This document shows, piece after piece, positions 53,408-64,000 of a stretch of DNA of 64,000 bases (the stretch's first letter is position 1; the number at the start of each line of letters is the position of its first letter). Both the position numbers and the translations under genes were made by a program. Below the pieces are notes generated by a model that worked only from the letters and a program-made list of their open reading frames with translations, had not been told where the DNA came from and searched no databases. Location of the stretch: positions 22,453,077-22,517,076 of the forward strand of contig CM043946.1 of assembly GCA_014529385.2 (NCBI GenBank), read 5' to 3'. This DNA comes from Adiantum capillus-veneris. Its lineage: Eukaryota > Streptophyta > Polypodiopsida > Polypodiales > Pteridaceae.

Positions 53408-53635
53408 TGTGTGTGTCTATCGCACGTGTCAATGCAAGGAACTTGCCGATACACTGTGTGCGAGCCACAAATGGCTCCAAGCACACAACAAGCTTAAACT
53501 AGTAAGCTCAAAGATGCCGATGGTGTGTCACTCACCCCTCTACGCTTGCTGTCGTGGAGGATTCCACGTCGCGAAGAAGAGGGAGACACCGCTACGCCGC
53601 ACTCAACCGCCTCGTCGCCGTCGTGCCGCCGCAAT

Positions 53636-53695
<60 letters not shown>

Positions 53696-54017
53696 GCATA
53701 CACACACACACACACACACACACACAAGGAGATGAAGAAGAAGAAGATGGAGATGGAGCAAGAGCACTCTTCAATTGCACAAATGAGAGAATGGGTGAAT
53801 TTTAGGTTTAGTTGACTTTTATATGACCTCGCCCCATTCACTCTTGGGCGCCCATGCTTAGCCAACTAACCCCTTGAATGTTCCAGCTAGAGTGCGCCTC
53901 TCATCGGCGATCACTCTTACCCTTTTCCTATTAGACCGACAAGCCTGGTACCTGACTCTACCAAATAAATAATACAGCGTCCGTCTTAGGTGATAGGAAT
54001 GTGCATGAGGGTTAACA
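53408..54017 (-). repeat. 3' LTR of gag-protease element
   Basis: 610 bp, with internal (CT)n at 53637-53693 and (CA)n at about 53700-53727. The other LTR has shorter tracts at the same places. Confidence 0.9.
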
Positions 54018-54030
54018 TGCCCCCCTTCTT
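54018..54030 (-). other. Polypurine tract of gag-protease element
   Basis: AAGAAGGGGGGCA on the minus strand, adjoining the LTR start. Confidence 0.75.
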
Positions 54031-55633
54031 GATGTAGATTCCGTCCTCGGAAGCTATTGAGTTGAAGCTCGTTCGTCGAGGTGGAAGAGGATTTGAGATG
54101 AATGTCCTTAGCCTTCTTCAGTCTCACTGCAAAATGAAACAACATTGGCACAGTAATTGCATTTTCATATACAATTAAAAAGCATATGCAATTGGAGGCA
54201 GACAATTTGATTAGTAACAGAATTTTAAACCATTTGTTAGCAATAAACATTGGATTGCAATATAATCAAACGCATAAACATTTGTAAAGGTAAAAAATTA
54301 AACAAGTCTGGGGTCGCTAATTTAACGATCGAAAGGCACTAAAGATTGACTATTAATACCATGGGCAAGTTTCTCAATTTTCTCTGGTTAATTAAGTCAT
54401 TTAATCGTGAGAGCCAAGTATTTCGTGTCCAAGGGCTGACTAGAGGCTATACCTAGAAGACCTTGTAGTTAAGCTACGATAAAAGGAATTTCTCATTAAA
54501 TCATCGCTTGACTGATTACCTTTTCTTTGACCCCCCAAAGTCTTTTCACAGTGATTCAATTTTGATGTGTGTGCTTATTTTGTATGCCTTGGGTTTTTTG
54601 CTTTTCAAGGAAAAGCGCCCACACTGGGAACCTCTAGGGCTCTAGTACCATAGGCGATACATGTGAGTGGAGTACCAAATCAAGCTAAGGTTTCTTTTCC
54701 AGCTTAAGATTTTACATTGTGGCACTTTGATTTTTTGTTTGTTTGTTTTCAACGTTTTAATTTTGTAACTTTGGGGGGTCATATAACACTATTACCCTCC
54801 CCAGGCTCATCACACTAGTAAACTCCTTTTATAATACTTAAGCTAAAGGTCAATAGGGACTAAGCCCACTAGAAAGCCCTAGTACATTTCACACAATGCT
54901 GCCTAAATCGGATTAAGAACCTAAGTAACCATTGATAATTAGGAAGGCATTCCCCATGGTATTAAGAGAAAATCTCTAACGCCTAGCTTGGTCAAACTAG
55001 CTTAGTCGGACTGCTTGATTTTTAAACCTAGACAAGTGATTATGACAAAAAATTACATTGAATTTAATGTTTGATACTAAGCAAATGTGTTGAATATTAT
55101 GCTACCAATCACAATTAAAGCAGACAAACATGGATGCAAAAAGATAAGATGCTAATGGACAAGAAACACCTGTTTGTGTTGATGGTCGTGCTTGATTTGA
55201 AGTGTAAACGAGAGAAAGATTCCATGAAGGTCCAAATCCTAACCACAGCAACATGTTCCTGTACACACTAGGAAACACAAAGAATACCTCTCGGAGACAC
55301 ATCAGTGGGAAAAAGAACTTTGCTCATCACTAAACTCTAAAACAGAACTCCTATCGTACTAATCCTACCTACCCTCCATCACTCGAGTGATGAGGATCAA
55401 AGGTGTTTTAAGACATAGGTTTTTGTTTCAGTGTACCGGATGTGAATGTGTAGGTCTGGGTCAATGTTTTGACTTTTATTGTGCATATTTGTTTGCTAAT
55501 TGCTCTTGCTCTTTATTATTTTTGTTTTTTGTGAGTATAAAGCTTTATATATACATGCCCTAAGGTTGGGAGATTGAGAGGTCGGGGAGGAAGGTTGAGA
55601 GGGGAGTGAGTGAATGTTGACTGTCAGCAAACA
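54031..55633 (-). other. 3' region with an LTR-like segment
   Basis: No coding domain. At 55633 the minus strand reads GGAAGGGGGAAG followed by TGTTTGCTGACAG, which looks like a PPT and LTR start. TATATAAAG follows near 55550. It may be the remnant of an LTR from another element of the LARD/49859 family. Also holds an inverted repeat at 54528-54781. Confidence 0.4.
54528..54781. repeat. Inverted repeat, 14-bp arms, 254 bp apart
   Basis: TGACCCCCCAAAGT (54528-54541) and its exact complement ACTTTGGGGGGTCA (54768-54781). Possibly a small MITE; no target duplication seen. Confidence 0.5.
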
Positions 55634-55645
55634 CTTCCCCCTTCC
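55634..55645 (-). other. Second, internal polypurine tract
   Basis: GGAAGGGGGAAG on the minus strand; see the adjoining LTR-like segment. Confidence 0.45.
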
Positions 55646-56242
55646 TTGGGTAGATCATACCATTTGAAATGTGCTCGTCACCCTTTGAAACCAATTGTTC
55701 TAGTTGGTAATAGGTGAGGATTTTTGCCACTAGTTTTCTATTACCCTAGGTGCCTCGTCGAGTTGCAAGGGTGGTAAGGTACTCTCCCAAGATCAAACTT
55801 GAAGTGGTTCATCAAGTGATTCTTGAACACTGGGAGGTGTGGATTCGTTTGTAGCTTTATGGAGGTCCACTATTGTAGGTGGAGGCTGTGGAGAAGCTTT
55901 TACCTCTATGGATGCATTACATGAGGAGCTAGAAGCTTCATGGGACTCCCCCCTCCCTGAACTAGGTGGAACAAATCGTTCTTTCTTCGGTACCCAAACT
56001 ATCTCTGGAATGAGTGTGTACCATTTTGTGATTGTTTTCTTTCCGCGATTATTGATTCATTTGGGAGCTACAGGATTAGGCGTACATGGGTTAGGTGACA
56101 GGTAAGAACACAATCTACGTTTTGGTACCCAGATTTGATCATTTCCTTGATAGTAGCCTTGGGCTTCCAATAATCATTTAGGGATCCACCGCCACGTTTC
56201 CTTACATTTCTTGGAGCGAGTGGGACGTTTCTTACAAGGCTT

Positions 56243-57395
56243 CTATTTTTTAGCACTATCTACGGTCGCTAAAGAAGCTTTAGGGACCCACTTGTATGTT
56301 TTCTTTGTTATATGAGGATGAGTCTTGTAAGAAGCTATATGCATTGCTTGTAGCATATTTAAGGGTACGAGTGGTGGCATTTCATCCCCCTCAGGTGTTA
56401 CCCAAGTCGTCCCTCTATTTCCCCAAGTGTCTATGATTGCTGCTAGGTGGACCCAATCCACATTGTCCGACTCAGTCATCCCAGGTAGTACATCCATATA
56501 AAGAGAATCTTCCCCAACATCAGTGTCCGCTTTACACGTGTAACAATACTGCAATGGGGCCGAGTGAACTGTGGTGTCAGATCTATGATCAATTATAAAC
56601 CTGTTTCCTAGAGGATGTGCTCGACCAGTCACAAGATCCACTCGAATGACAGAATCTTGGAACTGCAAGTAGACATGGTTTTTAGACCAGTCATGCATCA
56701 TTTTTGCTTCCCTATGAAAGGACATCCTAAGATCATCTCTGATGCCATAGTGTGCTTGGAGAAATCCATAACAATGAAGGTAACTCTTATTTTATGTCCA
56801 AAGACCTTGATCTTGAGATCTTCTAGCATCTTAATAGGTTTAACAAAAGACCCATTGGCCATATTCACTACTATGGTTGTGGTCGCAAGGTGAGGTCTTC
56901 CCATAGTTTCCCATCAATTTTTAGTCACAATGCTAACCCCAGCGCCACCATCAAGGATTCCCTTCATAGTTAATCCCTTAGTAGTGATTGGTATGGTCGC
57001 ATTGGATTCATCACCCTCAAAGTATTGTCCCAACTTGTTAACAAGTATTTCTATAACAAGGTTCTCATCTAGGTTGGGTTGTGGATCTAAGTGTTCCTCC
57101 TCTATTGGCATCTCCCTAGCTCCATCCATCTCTGCAAATTGTGGTAGCCCAAACTTCAATTCTCCATTAAGGAATGCTCAAAGAGTTGAGACTAGCTCAG
57201 GGTCTTTATATAGTTTGGACATGATGGTGGTTATGACTTCTAAAGACATGAAATCCATCAATTTGGCAATGTTTAACGGCACGTTTTGGACTTGAGTCCC
57301 TTGACGTGGGGAAGATGGGATATCCATTTCTTCGATAGGATCAAGTAGTCCCTCTGTAAACATTGTTTCCATCAAGAAGTGAGTACGTCCACTTT
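56243..57395 (-). pseudogene. Aspartic protease region of gag-protease element
   Basis: Minus strand from 57375. A helical segment (LNIAKLMDFMSLEVITTIMS) precedes ITTKGLTMKGILDGGAGVSI, the retropepsin active-site loop with Asp-Gly-Gly in place of Asp-Ser/Thr-Gly, and a second half PIKMLEDLKIKVFGHKIRVT ending SEMILGCPFI. A stop (TAA after VTKN, 56914) and two frame changes interrupt it. It continues as a 160-codon stretch (56725-56243) with VHLAAIIDTWGNRGTTWVTP that I do not recognise. Retropepsin would cleave Gag. RT should follow in an autonomous element but does not. Confidence 0.7.
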
Positions 57396-57396
57396 C

Positions 57397-58325
57397 CTAT
57401 GACTTTAAGTCCCTTTCTTCTTGGATGACACTAGGTATGGCTAAGGGTCTATGGACTTGGTGAGGTTGTTCTTGCGTAGGGAACATGGTGTTTGTAATCA
57501 GGATCTGCCTAGGTGCTGGTTCTAGATCCCTTTGGGTATCTTCTACCAAACTCCTTAATTGCTTGACTTGCTCAATCTCCTCTATAGGGTTTGGATAAGT
57601 TCCTATCTTCTTCTTGGATCCTGGCCATTGTGGCTCATGAAGACCTTCCTTGTTGGTTTCTATCTTAGTGGTCGTTTTGGTCTCCATGGTTTCACCTGAA
57701 TCAGAATCCTCTTCAGCTTCGTTCATATATACGGGGTCGTCACAGTCCCTATGTTGGTCTTTGAACTGGGGTCTGACTTCACTACTTTTTGCGATCTCTT
57801 CCTTCGTGTTTTCTTCTTTTTTTGATATTGGGCAATTGATGCCGTGTCTCTTTCCTCAAGAATATAATTTTTTTTTTGGAGCATCGATCGTGTGAGTACG
57901 TTTACTGGTACCACAGGTGTACTTTGTGATGGCTCCTTTGTAACTTCAATCAAGTTTAATGGCGTGATCTTCAGTGCATTTGGATTATTTGGACATTGGG
58001 CAATCAAATGATCTATGCCACATCGATTACACATGAGTATCGGCATTGTAGACGTGCTCGCTTGATTGGTTTGCATTAGTGTGGCGTTCTTTTGTAGCCT
58101 AATAGGACACTCGGCTACACGATGTGGACCTCCACACTCATAGCATTGAAGAGGTGGTCTCTTAGCAGTGTAACTGATATTTTGGCCTCTTTCCACAAGA
58201 GAAGCTACTTGATAGACATGTTTGACTTGTCCCCAATAGTCCTTCATGTAGTATTGTGGACTTTCTTCAAGCACATCCATCCCATAGGCAATATTAGGAT
58301 CTATATCTTCCTCACAGCCTTCCAA
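57397..58325 (-). pseudogene. Zinc-knuckle and linker region, gag-protease element
   Basis: A 200-codon frame from 58325 with two short knuckles, CYECGGPHRVAEC and CNRCGIDHLIAQC (spacing C-X2-C-X3-H-X4-C, one residue shorter than the classical form). A basic KKKKTRRKRSQK segment follows. It ends in an ATGA overlap at 57723-57726 with a 109-codon acidic frame (MNEAEEDSDSGETMETKTTT). Nucleic-acid binding is the likely role. Confidence 0.65.
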
Positions 58326-58337
58326 ACAAGAAATAGA

Positions 58338-60989
58338 TTACTCACAACCCACTTGATTCACAGAAGTGATTCTCGGATGTGGTGGTTGCGGTCCTAGCAC
58401 TGGAGGTGGTAAGGGTGTTGTTTGAACAACATTTTGGGCCCTAGGGACCATGTGTTGTGTTGTTTGTTCAAGAGGGGGGGCTGACATCAATGCAGGCACT
58501 CGAGGTGTGTCTGTCCATGCTAAGGTTGGTCTATTGGCCATCGCGCACTTAAATAATATGCAATCCTTAGCTTGATGACCATACCTCCCACAGGCATTGC
58601 AGTTCCCATTGAATTTTACTCTAAAAGTAGGGCATTCACTGGTACTATGCGGTCCATAGCATGCTGAGCACCATTGTTGCTCCCTTCTTTGATACATATG
58701 ATTGTTTTGCGGAGCACGATTATCTCTAAGACTCTCTTGAATAGCCTTGCTGAGATCTGCTAAAGTCATCTCAGATATCTTTGGCTCCTTAGCAACAGGC
58801 TTTAAAGTCATTGGCTGATGCCCTGATGCTTGGGAGCTACTAGATTTAGGCTCAACAGACACTCTTTCTCCTTGAATCATTAAATTATCCTCCAATTGGA
58901 TCGCATTGGTGGTGACTGCTTCCCAAGTGGTGATACCTCTAATGACTAGGCCATTGTAGATATCCTCATGCCGTAACCCCCTAATGAATCTATCAAGCAA
59001 TTGATTATTGTTGAAGCGCTCATTTGGATTACAACGAGAATTCAAATGCTTCAAGCGACTAATAAATTTTCTCACCGACTCTCCTTCTTCTCGTTGGGCT
59101 TTTTGGAGCTGAGAGGCTACACCCCAAAGCACTCCCTCTCGTATGTATTCTTTTAAGAACAGTCTCCTAAGAGTAGGGTAAATCATTTTTTCTTCCACCC
59201 TTAGGGTTCTATACCAATCCTCTGCCTTCCCACTTAAGGTTAGGCTTAAAGCATTACTCTTATGCAGGTCATTGTGTTCTCCTAAAGAATCGCATATTTG
59301 TTCAAACACTTTGATATGCTTTCTCACATCCCCATCTCCACTAAATTTTTGTGTGAGCTTGGCTATTTGTATTGCCTTACTTCTAGGCTTTCTATCAGGC
59401 GTGTTACGCATATTCTCAGCAATAGATCGACCAATAGCTTGAGCAAATGTTGCAAAGTCACCTAAGTGAGCAGGAACCGTGGGTGGAGGTGCTCCAGAGA
59501 CTACACGTGGAGTAGGTATTGGCATTGGGCTTGGCGCATAGGAAGCCCTTGGGTTCCACGTTTGGTACGGTGTGGTGCCATGTGGCAGCCCAAAGTTCAT
59601 ATATGTGGCCCTAGGTATAGCAGATGTCGAATGTGACATGCTAATATTAGCTATCCGGTATAGTCCCATGGAAATAAGAACTTGGGTGTTGTGGTTGTGG
59701 AGCATAGGTTGTTGAAACAATGAGAGGGGAAGGAACTACATGAGTGCGATGACCCATAGGTGCATACGATTGGTACACACTTGTAGGTATTGTTGCAGGC
59801 AGTGAGCTACCATGTAGCGGTGCTTTACTAACAAATGAGGTCCTGGCGTGTTTCTTGGCATGTCCATCATTGGAGTAGGCATGGTAGCCGTGGTGTCATC
59901 AAGGGAAAGATGAGCTAGACTTGGAAAGGTAAAGCTATCACTTGTGGGCTCAGATTGCACTAAGACCCCTGGCGAAACAACATATGGAGGATCCATTGGA
60001 CTTACCGAGGGAGTCTCCATTTGCGATATGGTCGGTTGTTTAGCCTTTCCTGTATCCAAGAATCTCATGATACCCATTGAAGGCATGTTGATCCCCTTGT
60101 TCTGTCTCTCTAACTCAATGACCGTGTGGATGACCTCACAAAATCTTTGTTGTTGATCCTCCACACTAGTAGCACCCATTGTGGATCATAGGACATCTAA
60201 CCAACCCATGTGATAGGTGTGACCTGTGTATAGGTCGTTTAGAGTTTCCGTTTGTAGTTCGTACTCCTAGTTCTCATTTAAGAACGCTCCATCTAGGATT
60301 GAGGTGCTAGGGGTGTCCTTTGAGCTAAATGCAATGTTGCTTTCTAGGGGTTGGCCCTTAGCGGTTGCTAAGTCAGGAGCACTCAATTGCTCTCTTAGCA
60401 AGGATATTGACATAGGGGCTTTTGCTTTTAACTCTCTTCGTTGCTCCGCCTTGCATAAGCTCTCAATTTCCTTTTCCCTCGCTGCAAGGATATACCGCTC
60501 AACCTCTTGCACTTCGGCAAGGCTTCTACCATCAGGTAATATAACCTCGGAGGGGAATAGCTCTGAAGAGTCAGGAGGTGCAGTGGCTGAAGTATTCACG
60601 TGCACATTCTCTAAGGGCATAAGGTCTATGTTGGTCATGAATGGCGAATTTACTTCCCCACCCCCCTCATTTACATCATTAGCTCCATGTTCGGAGCGAG
60701 TGGCTCTAATAAAAGTTTCCTTCAAGCGGCTAAGCACGCTCGGCCCGGACCGCGGGCCCATGGCATGCATGTCTTGGCTTGAGCTATCGGGATTAGGCAT
60801 TGGGAAACCCTCCATGACGTCATAGTCAGAGGAAGAGTCACTAGCCGCTATGTTCGGGTCTTGGTTTGTACTACCTTGCGTCCCCGTCGAGGGCCCAGAA
60901 CCTAAGGTAGGTGGATATTGAGAACTTGCGTAAGTCAAAATTCTCTCTAGTTGCTTCGTCTCTAGCACACGACCAAACCACAGATGCAT
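58338..60989 (-). pseudogene. Gag and N-terminal protein of gag-protease element
   Basis: Three frames in series. 60989-60267 (240 codons): Ser/Pro-rich start, then LPDGRSLAEVQEVERYILAA and coiled coil. 60179-59736: ELERQNKGINMPSMGIMRFL. 59720-58338 (460 codons): the Gypsy capsid with IAKLTQKFSGDGDVRKHIKV, LSLTLSGKAEDWYRTLR, REEGESVRKFISRLKHLNSR and FNNNQLLDRFIRGLRHEDIY, followed by CSACYGPHSTSEC and CNACGRYGHQAKDC knuckles. The 460-codon frame is uninterrupted. The first two may be one upstream protein of Tat/Athila-like gag; that part I do not recognise. Confidence 0.75.
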
Positions 60990-61767
60990 GTGCCTTTGAC
61001 AACCTATAAGCGTCGGTGAATAACCTCGAACGTTAACCGCTTACTTTTTAGGCGTCCGTTTTCACTCGTTTTTTTTTAATTTTTAAATGTTTTTTAATGA
61101 TCGGTTTTTTTATTAAAATGTGTGATAGCTCGAATGAGCGTATCACTCAGAGGGTTGTGGTGTGCTTTACAGCACAACGTTTGGTCACGTGAAGCTCCAT
61201 TGGTCCTCAAAAAAGTCGATTTTTAGCTATGTGTGAAGCTAAAATTCGTAATTTTAAAGGGCGACTGAGGCCTGAGCCTGAGCGTGAGCTTGGGCTTGGG
61301 TTTGGGTTTGGGTCTGGGAGATATTCCTGATCCCGGTCCTACCTTTAAAAAAAATGTTATTTTTTATTTTTATTTTTATTTTATTTTTTTTAAAGGATAA
61401 GGTCGTCGCGGCCTGCACGCGAGCACACACACACTCGACCTACCTACTTACAACTAATACACCTACTGTTACACACTAACACACTTCAATAGCTCTCACA
61501 GATTTACTTCCTACTTACTGTACTTTGCATTACACAAAACTAACAACTGACGCGAGCAAAGCGAACCCCGAACCCCGACGGCCTCTAAAACACCGGGGAC
61601 CGAATGGCGCGCCTCGAGCCTGTCATGGTAAAGCAAACAGGGGGCACCACCTAGCTTCAGCGGCTAGGACGCAAACAACACACCACCATAACAAAGTTTT
61701 CATCCAAGAGAGATGGATGCTTGGGAGTAATGATGAAAAGGAAAGGGAATGAGATCAAGTGTGTGTG

Positions 61768-61844
<77 letters not shown>

Positions 61845-63334
61845 GGGAGGGGGTATAGCGGCTTAGTACTTAGGCATCACAAAAGGATGGCAAATCCGCA
61901 CACCCTTCACATATACACAAGCTCACTCCAAAACACAAGACTAGGTGGCGATTCCGCACACCTCACATGGGCAAAACATTGATAGAAAACATACTCACAA
62001 AACCTCAAGCTTTATTTAGAGAATTAGGCGATGAAATGGGGAGCATAGGGTAGGGGAATGAGAAGGGAGAGAGTGGTAGAGCACATGGCGGATAGGTGGG
62101 AGTTGATGGCAAAAACTCACACGAGGATTATGGCCATCATCCTTCATTTAGTTGCCCTTCATCTTCCATAGCCAAGGGTGTAGAGGTCATGCCCAAGACA
62201 AGCATGGTGATTGCGGTGATGGTGATGGTGTGGGTGTGTGTGTGTGTGTGCACTAGGCACACACAGTGCATAGTGTGTTCTTTGGTGATGTTGTGTGTGT
62301 GTTTAGTGTGATGGTGACCCCTCTTTATATAGGGGAGGAGGGGGGAGGAATTCTAGAATTTAGAAATGAAGAAATCATTATCTACATAGGCCATGTGACT
62401 GTGGGCCCCACTTGTCTGGCTGTGTATATATGTGTCAGAACAGCAGTCTCATGAGAGAGAGACTAAGAGAGAGAGATGGGTTGATGAAAAAAAGTGAGAG
62501 GTGACATGGAGAATAAAGTAATTACAAGAGGGGAGAGTGAGGAGTGTGTTCAGAGGTGAATCTGTGTGCAGATGTGTGTGAACACAAGAAAAATAAGGTA
62601 ACCACCGGGTGGGGATGGGTCTGTGGGCACCGTTTTTAGTGAAACTGAGTGTGTGTGAGTGTGGGGGAGGTTATTTAGCTACAAGACAAGAGACATGGCG
62701 CCCTTTAGAGAGAGGGGGGGGTATTTGGGTCATGGGATATGATAGGAGAGAGAAAGAGGGGGTGGGGTATACTATTTTGGAAGATAGGATAAGTTGCATG
62801 TGAGTTAGGGTGCATTATTGGTGAGAGGTGGGGTAGCTTGAGGGGGGAGAGAAAGGAGAAAGGACAAGGGGAAGAGAGAGGGGGTTGACCTTTTGAGTGG
62901 AGGAGAGGAAAAGGGACACACGGCGGGGCGACAGTGAAGAAAAAGGAGGCAAGGTGGGGATGGGCTACCCCGCAGGCATGAGGTGGCCTATTTTACCTTT
63001 CTTATATATTTACATAATCATACTTTATTTTTTTCTTACTTTTTCCAATGCCTTTTATCACTTCCTCCATAAGAGGGGGTTTTCATGGGGTGGGGACGAG
63101 AGAAGAGGGGTATGGGAGCTTGGCCTGTGAAAAGCCCCCATCACAACCTTAATACTAATTCCTTATGATAGAGAAAACACAGTAACCTTTCCAAACTTCA
63201 TTACCAAAGAAATACACAGTAGTAGCACAAAATCCTTCTTCTCAACACACACACCTTCCTTCCCTACCTTTCCTACAGTTGAAATTGCACCACAAAAGAA
63301 GCACAGAGTGCCATTCAAGCTTAGTGTATAGCAT
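60990..63334 (-). other. Long 5' leader of gag-protease element
   Basis: No domain on either strand. Contains GGGCTTGGGTTTGGG-type repeats near 61280-61315, A/T runs, (GA)n at about 61770-61840, GTGTGTG tracts near 62225 and G/A-rich stretches to 62950. Confidence 0.6.
61770..61840. repeat. (GA)n microsatellite
   Basis: About 70 bp in the leader. Confidence 0.95.
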
Positions 63335-63351
63335 TCCCGACAACGGTGCCA
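63335..63351 (-). other. Primer-binding site of gag-protease element
   Basis: TGGCACCGTTGTCGGGA on the minus strand, four bases from the LTR end. Same type as the LARD site at 46444-46461. Confidence 0.85.
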
Positions 63352-63355
63352 AAAA

Positions 63356-63936
63356 TGTGCGCGTCTGTCGCACGTGTCAATGCAAAGAACTTGTCGATAC
63401 ACTGTGTGCGAGCCACAAATGGCTCCAAACACACAACAAGCCTAAACTAGTAAGCTCAAAGATGGCGATGGTGTGTCACTCACCGCTCTACGCTTGCTAT
63501 CGTGGAGGATTCCTCGCCGCAAAGAAGAGGGAGATGCCGCTATGCCGTGCTCAACCGCCTCGCCGTCGTCGTGTCGTTGCAATGCTCAATCGCGCACTCT
63601 CTCTCTCTCTCTCTCTCTCTCTCACGCATACACACACACACACAAGGAGATGAAGAAGAAGAACATGGAGATGGAGCAAGAGCACTCTTCAATTGCACAA
63701 ATGAGAGAATGAGTGAATTTTAGGTTTAGTTGACTTTTATATGAGCTCGCCCCATTCACACTTGGGTGCCCATGCTTAGCCAACTTATCCCTTGAATGTT
63801 CCAAGTTAGAGTGCGTCTCTCATCGACGATCACTCTTACCCTTTTCCTATTGGACCGACAAGCCCGGTACCTGACTCTACCAAATAAATAATATAGCATC
63901 CGTCTTAGGTGATAGGACTGTGCGTGAGGGTTAACA
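63356..63936 (-). repeat. 5' LTR of gag-protease element
   Basis: 581 bp, closely matching 53408-54017, with shorter (CT)n (63596-63623) and (CA)n. Followed by target duplication GAGGT. Confidence 0.9.
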
Positions 63937-63941
63937 GAGGT

Positions 63942-64000
63942 TGCACTCAACCACACCGCAACCGACAACACAAGCAAAGCATACGAGTAGGAGAAGGGAA
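63942..64000. other. Flank of gag-protease element
   Basis: Short unique sequence to the window edge; nothing recognised. Confidence 0.5.

Larger units (their letters stand above)
53408..63936 (-). mobile_element. Gag-protease Gypsy-type element lacking RT and integrase
   Basis: 10.5 kb with LTRs at 53408-54017 and 63356-63936 (TGTG(C/T)G(C/T)GTCT...GGGTTAACA), perfect target duplication GAGGT (53403-53407, 63937-63941), minus-strand PBS TGGCACCGTTGTCGGGA (63335-63351) and PPT AAGAAGGGGGGCA (54018-54030). Coding, all on the minus strand: an N-terminal protein, a Gypsy Gag, several zinc knuckles and an aspartic protease. No RT, RNase H or integrase motif appears in the 2.2 kb between protease and PPT or anywhere else inside. 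The 5' leader is over 2 kb. This makes it a large non-autonomous element; the coding frames have a modest number of breaks. Confidence 0.88.

Noticed and set aside
55839-56105. Plus-strand 88-codon frame in the gag-protease element
   Set aside because: Opposite to the element's coding strand and without any recognisable motif.

Overview
The window looks like a gene-poor, repeat-packed stretch of a land-plant nuclear genome. LTR retrotransposons of both the Copia and Gypsy orders are present, with primer-binding sites matching initiator-Met tRNA and the TGGCACCGTTGTCGGGG type. There is also an L1-type LINE, a CACTA terminus, a MITE, and many long dinucleotide repeats. The only host gene sequence I recognise is two exons of a GT77 nucleotide-sugar transferase of the plant RGXT/MGP4 type. 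The Copia gag/pol sequences resemble ones I associate with fern genomes, but that is recollection and not shown by the window. No rRNA, intact tRNA, CRISPR array or intact host gene was found.

Layout. 1-16.4 kb: a Gypsy family with 1.0-1.3 kb LTRs is present in four LTR copies. One copy (698-4425) is a 5' LTR holding a complete gag-only Copia element (1447-4113, target duplication GTACC). It is followed by a PBS and a gag whose coiled coil was hit by a 6.5 kb LINE (5431-11898, 15-bp target duplication), then degenerate RT/RNase H and the start of an integrase. 16.4-19.3 kb: a Copia pol relic and the two GT77 exons. 19.3-37.6 kb: an old dispersed repeat (copy A) carries, in nested order, a MITE, a 1 kb insertion with a LINE RT scrap, and a Copia element (21552-37360, target duplication TTGTA). 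That Copia element contains a 6 kb block (Gypsy relic, CACTA end, tRNA-like tandem repeats), and its 3' LTR was split by a second, inverted Copia of the same family (32189-37278).

38-50.7 kb: plus-strand frames of an unrecognised acidic, Pro/Ser/Thr-rich protein (39502-48763) are followed by a PPT and a 3' LTR (49859-50649). They are interrupted by a domain-free LARD-type element (40847-47415) in the opposite orientation, whose LTR belongs to the same broad family. 50.7-53.4 kb: the uninterrupted copy B of the dispersed repeat, which supplies an empty-site control for three insertions in copy A. 53.4-63.9 kb: a structurally complete Gypsy-type element (target duplication GAGGT) with gag, zinc knuckles and protease but no visible RT, RNase H or integrase.

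How the parts relate. Coding here is almost entirely transposon-derived and mostly broken. The recurring theme is non-autonomy: a gag-only Copia, a gag-protease Gypsy and a coding-free LARD each keep LTRs, PBS and PPT while lacking the enzymes, so they must have been copied in trans. Perfect target duplications and copy-A/copy-B comparison allow a relative insertion order. All assignments rest on reading the sequence without database searches.
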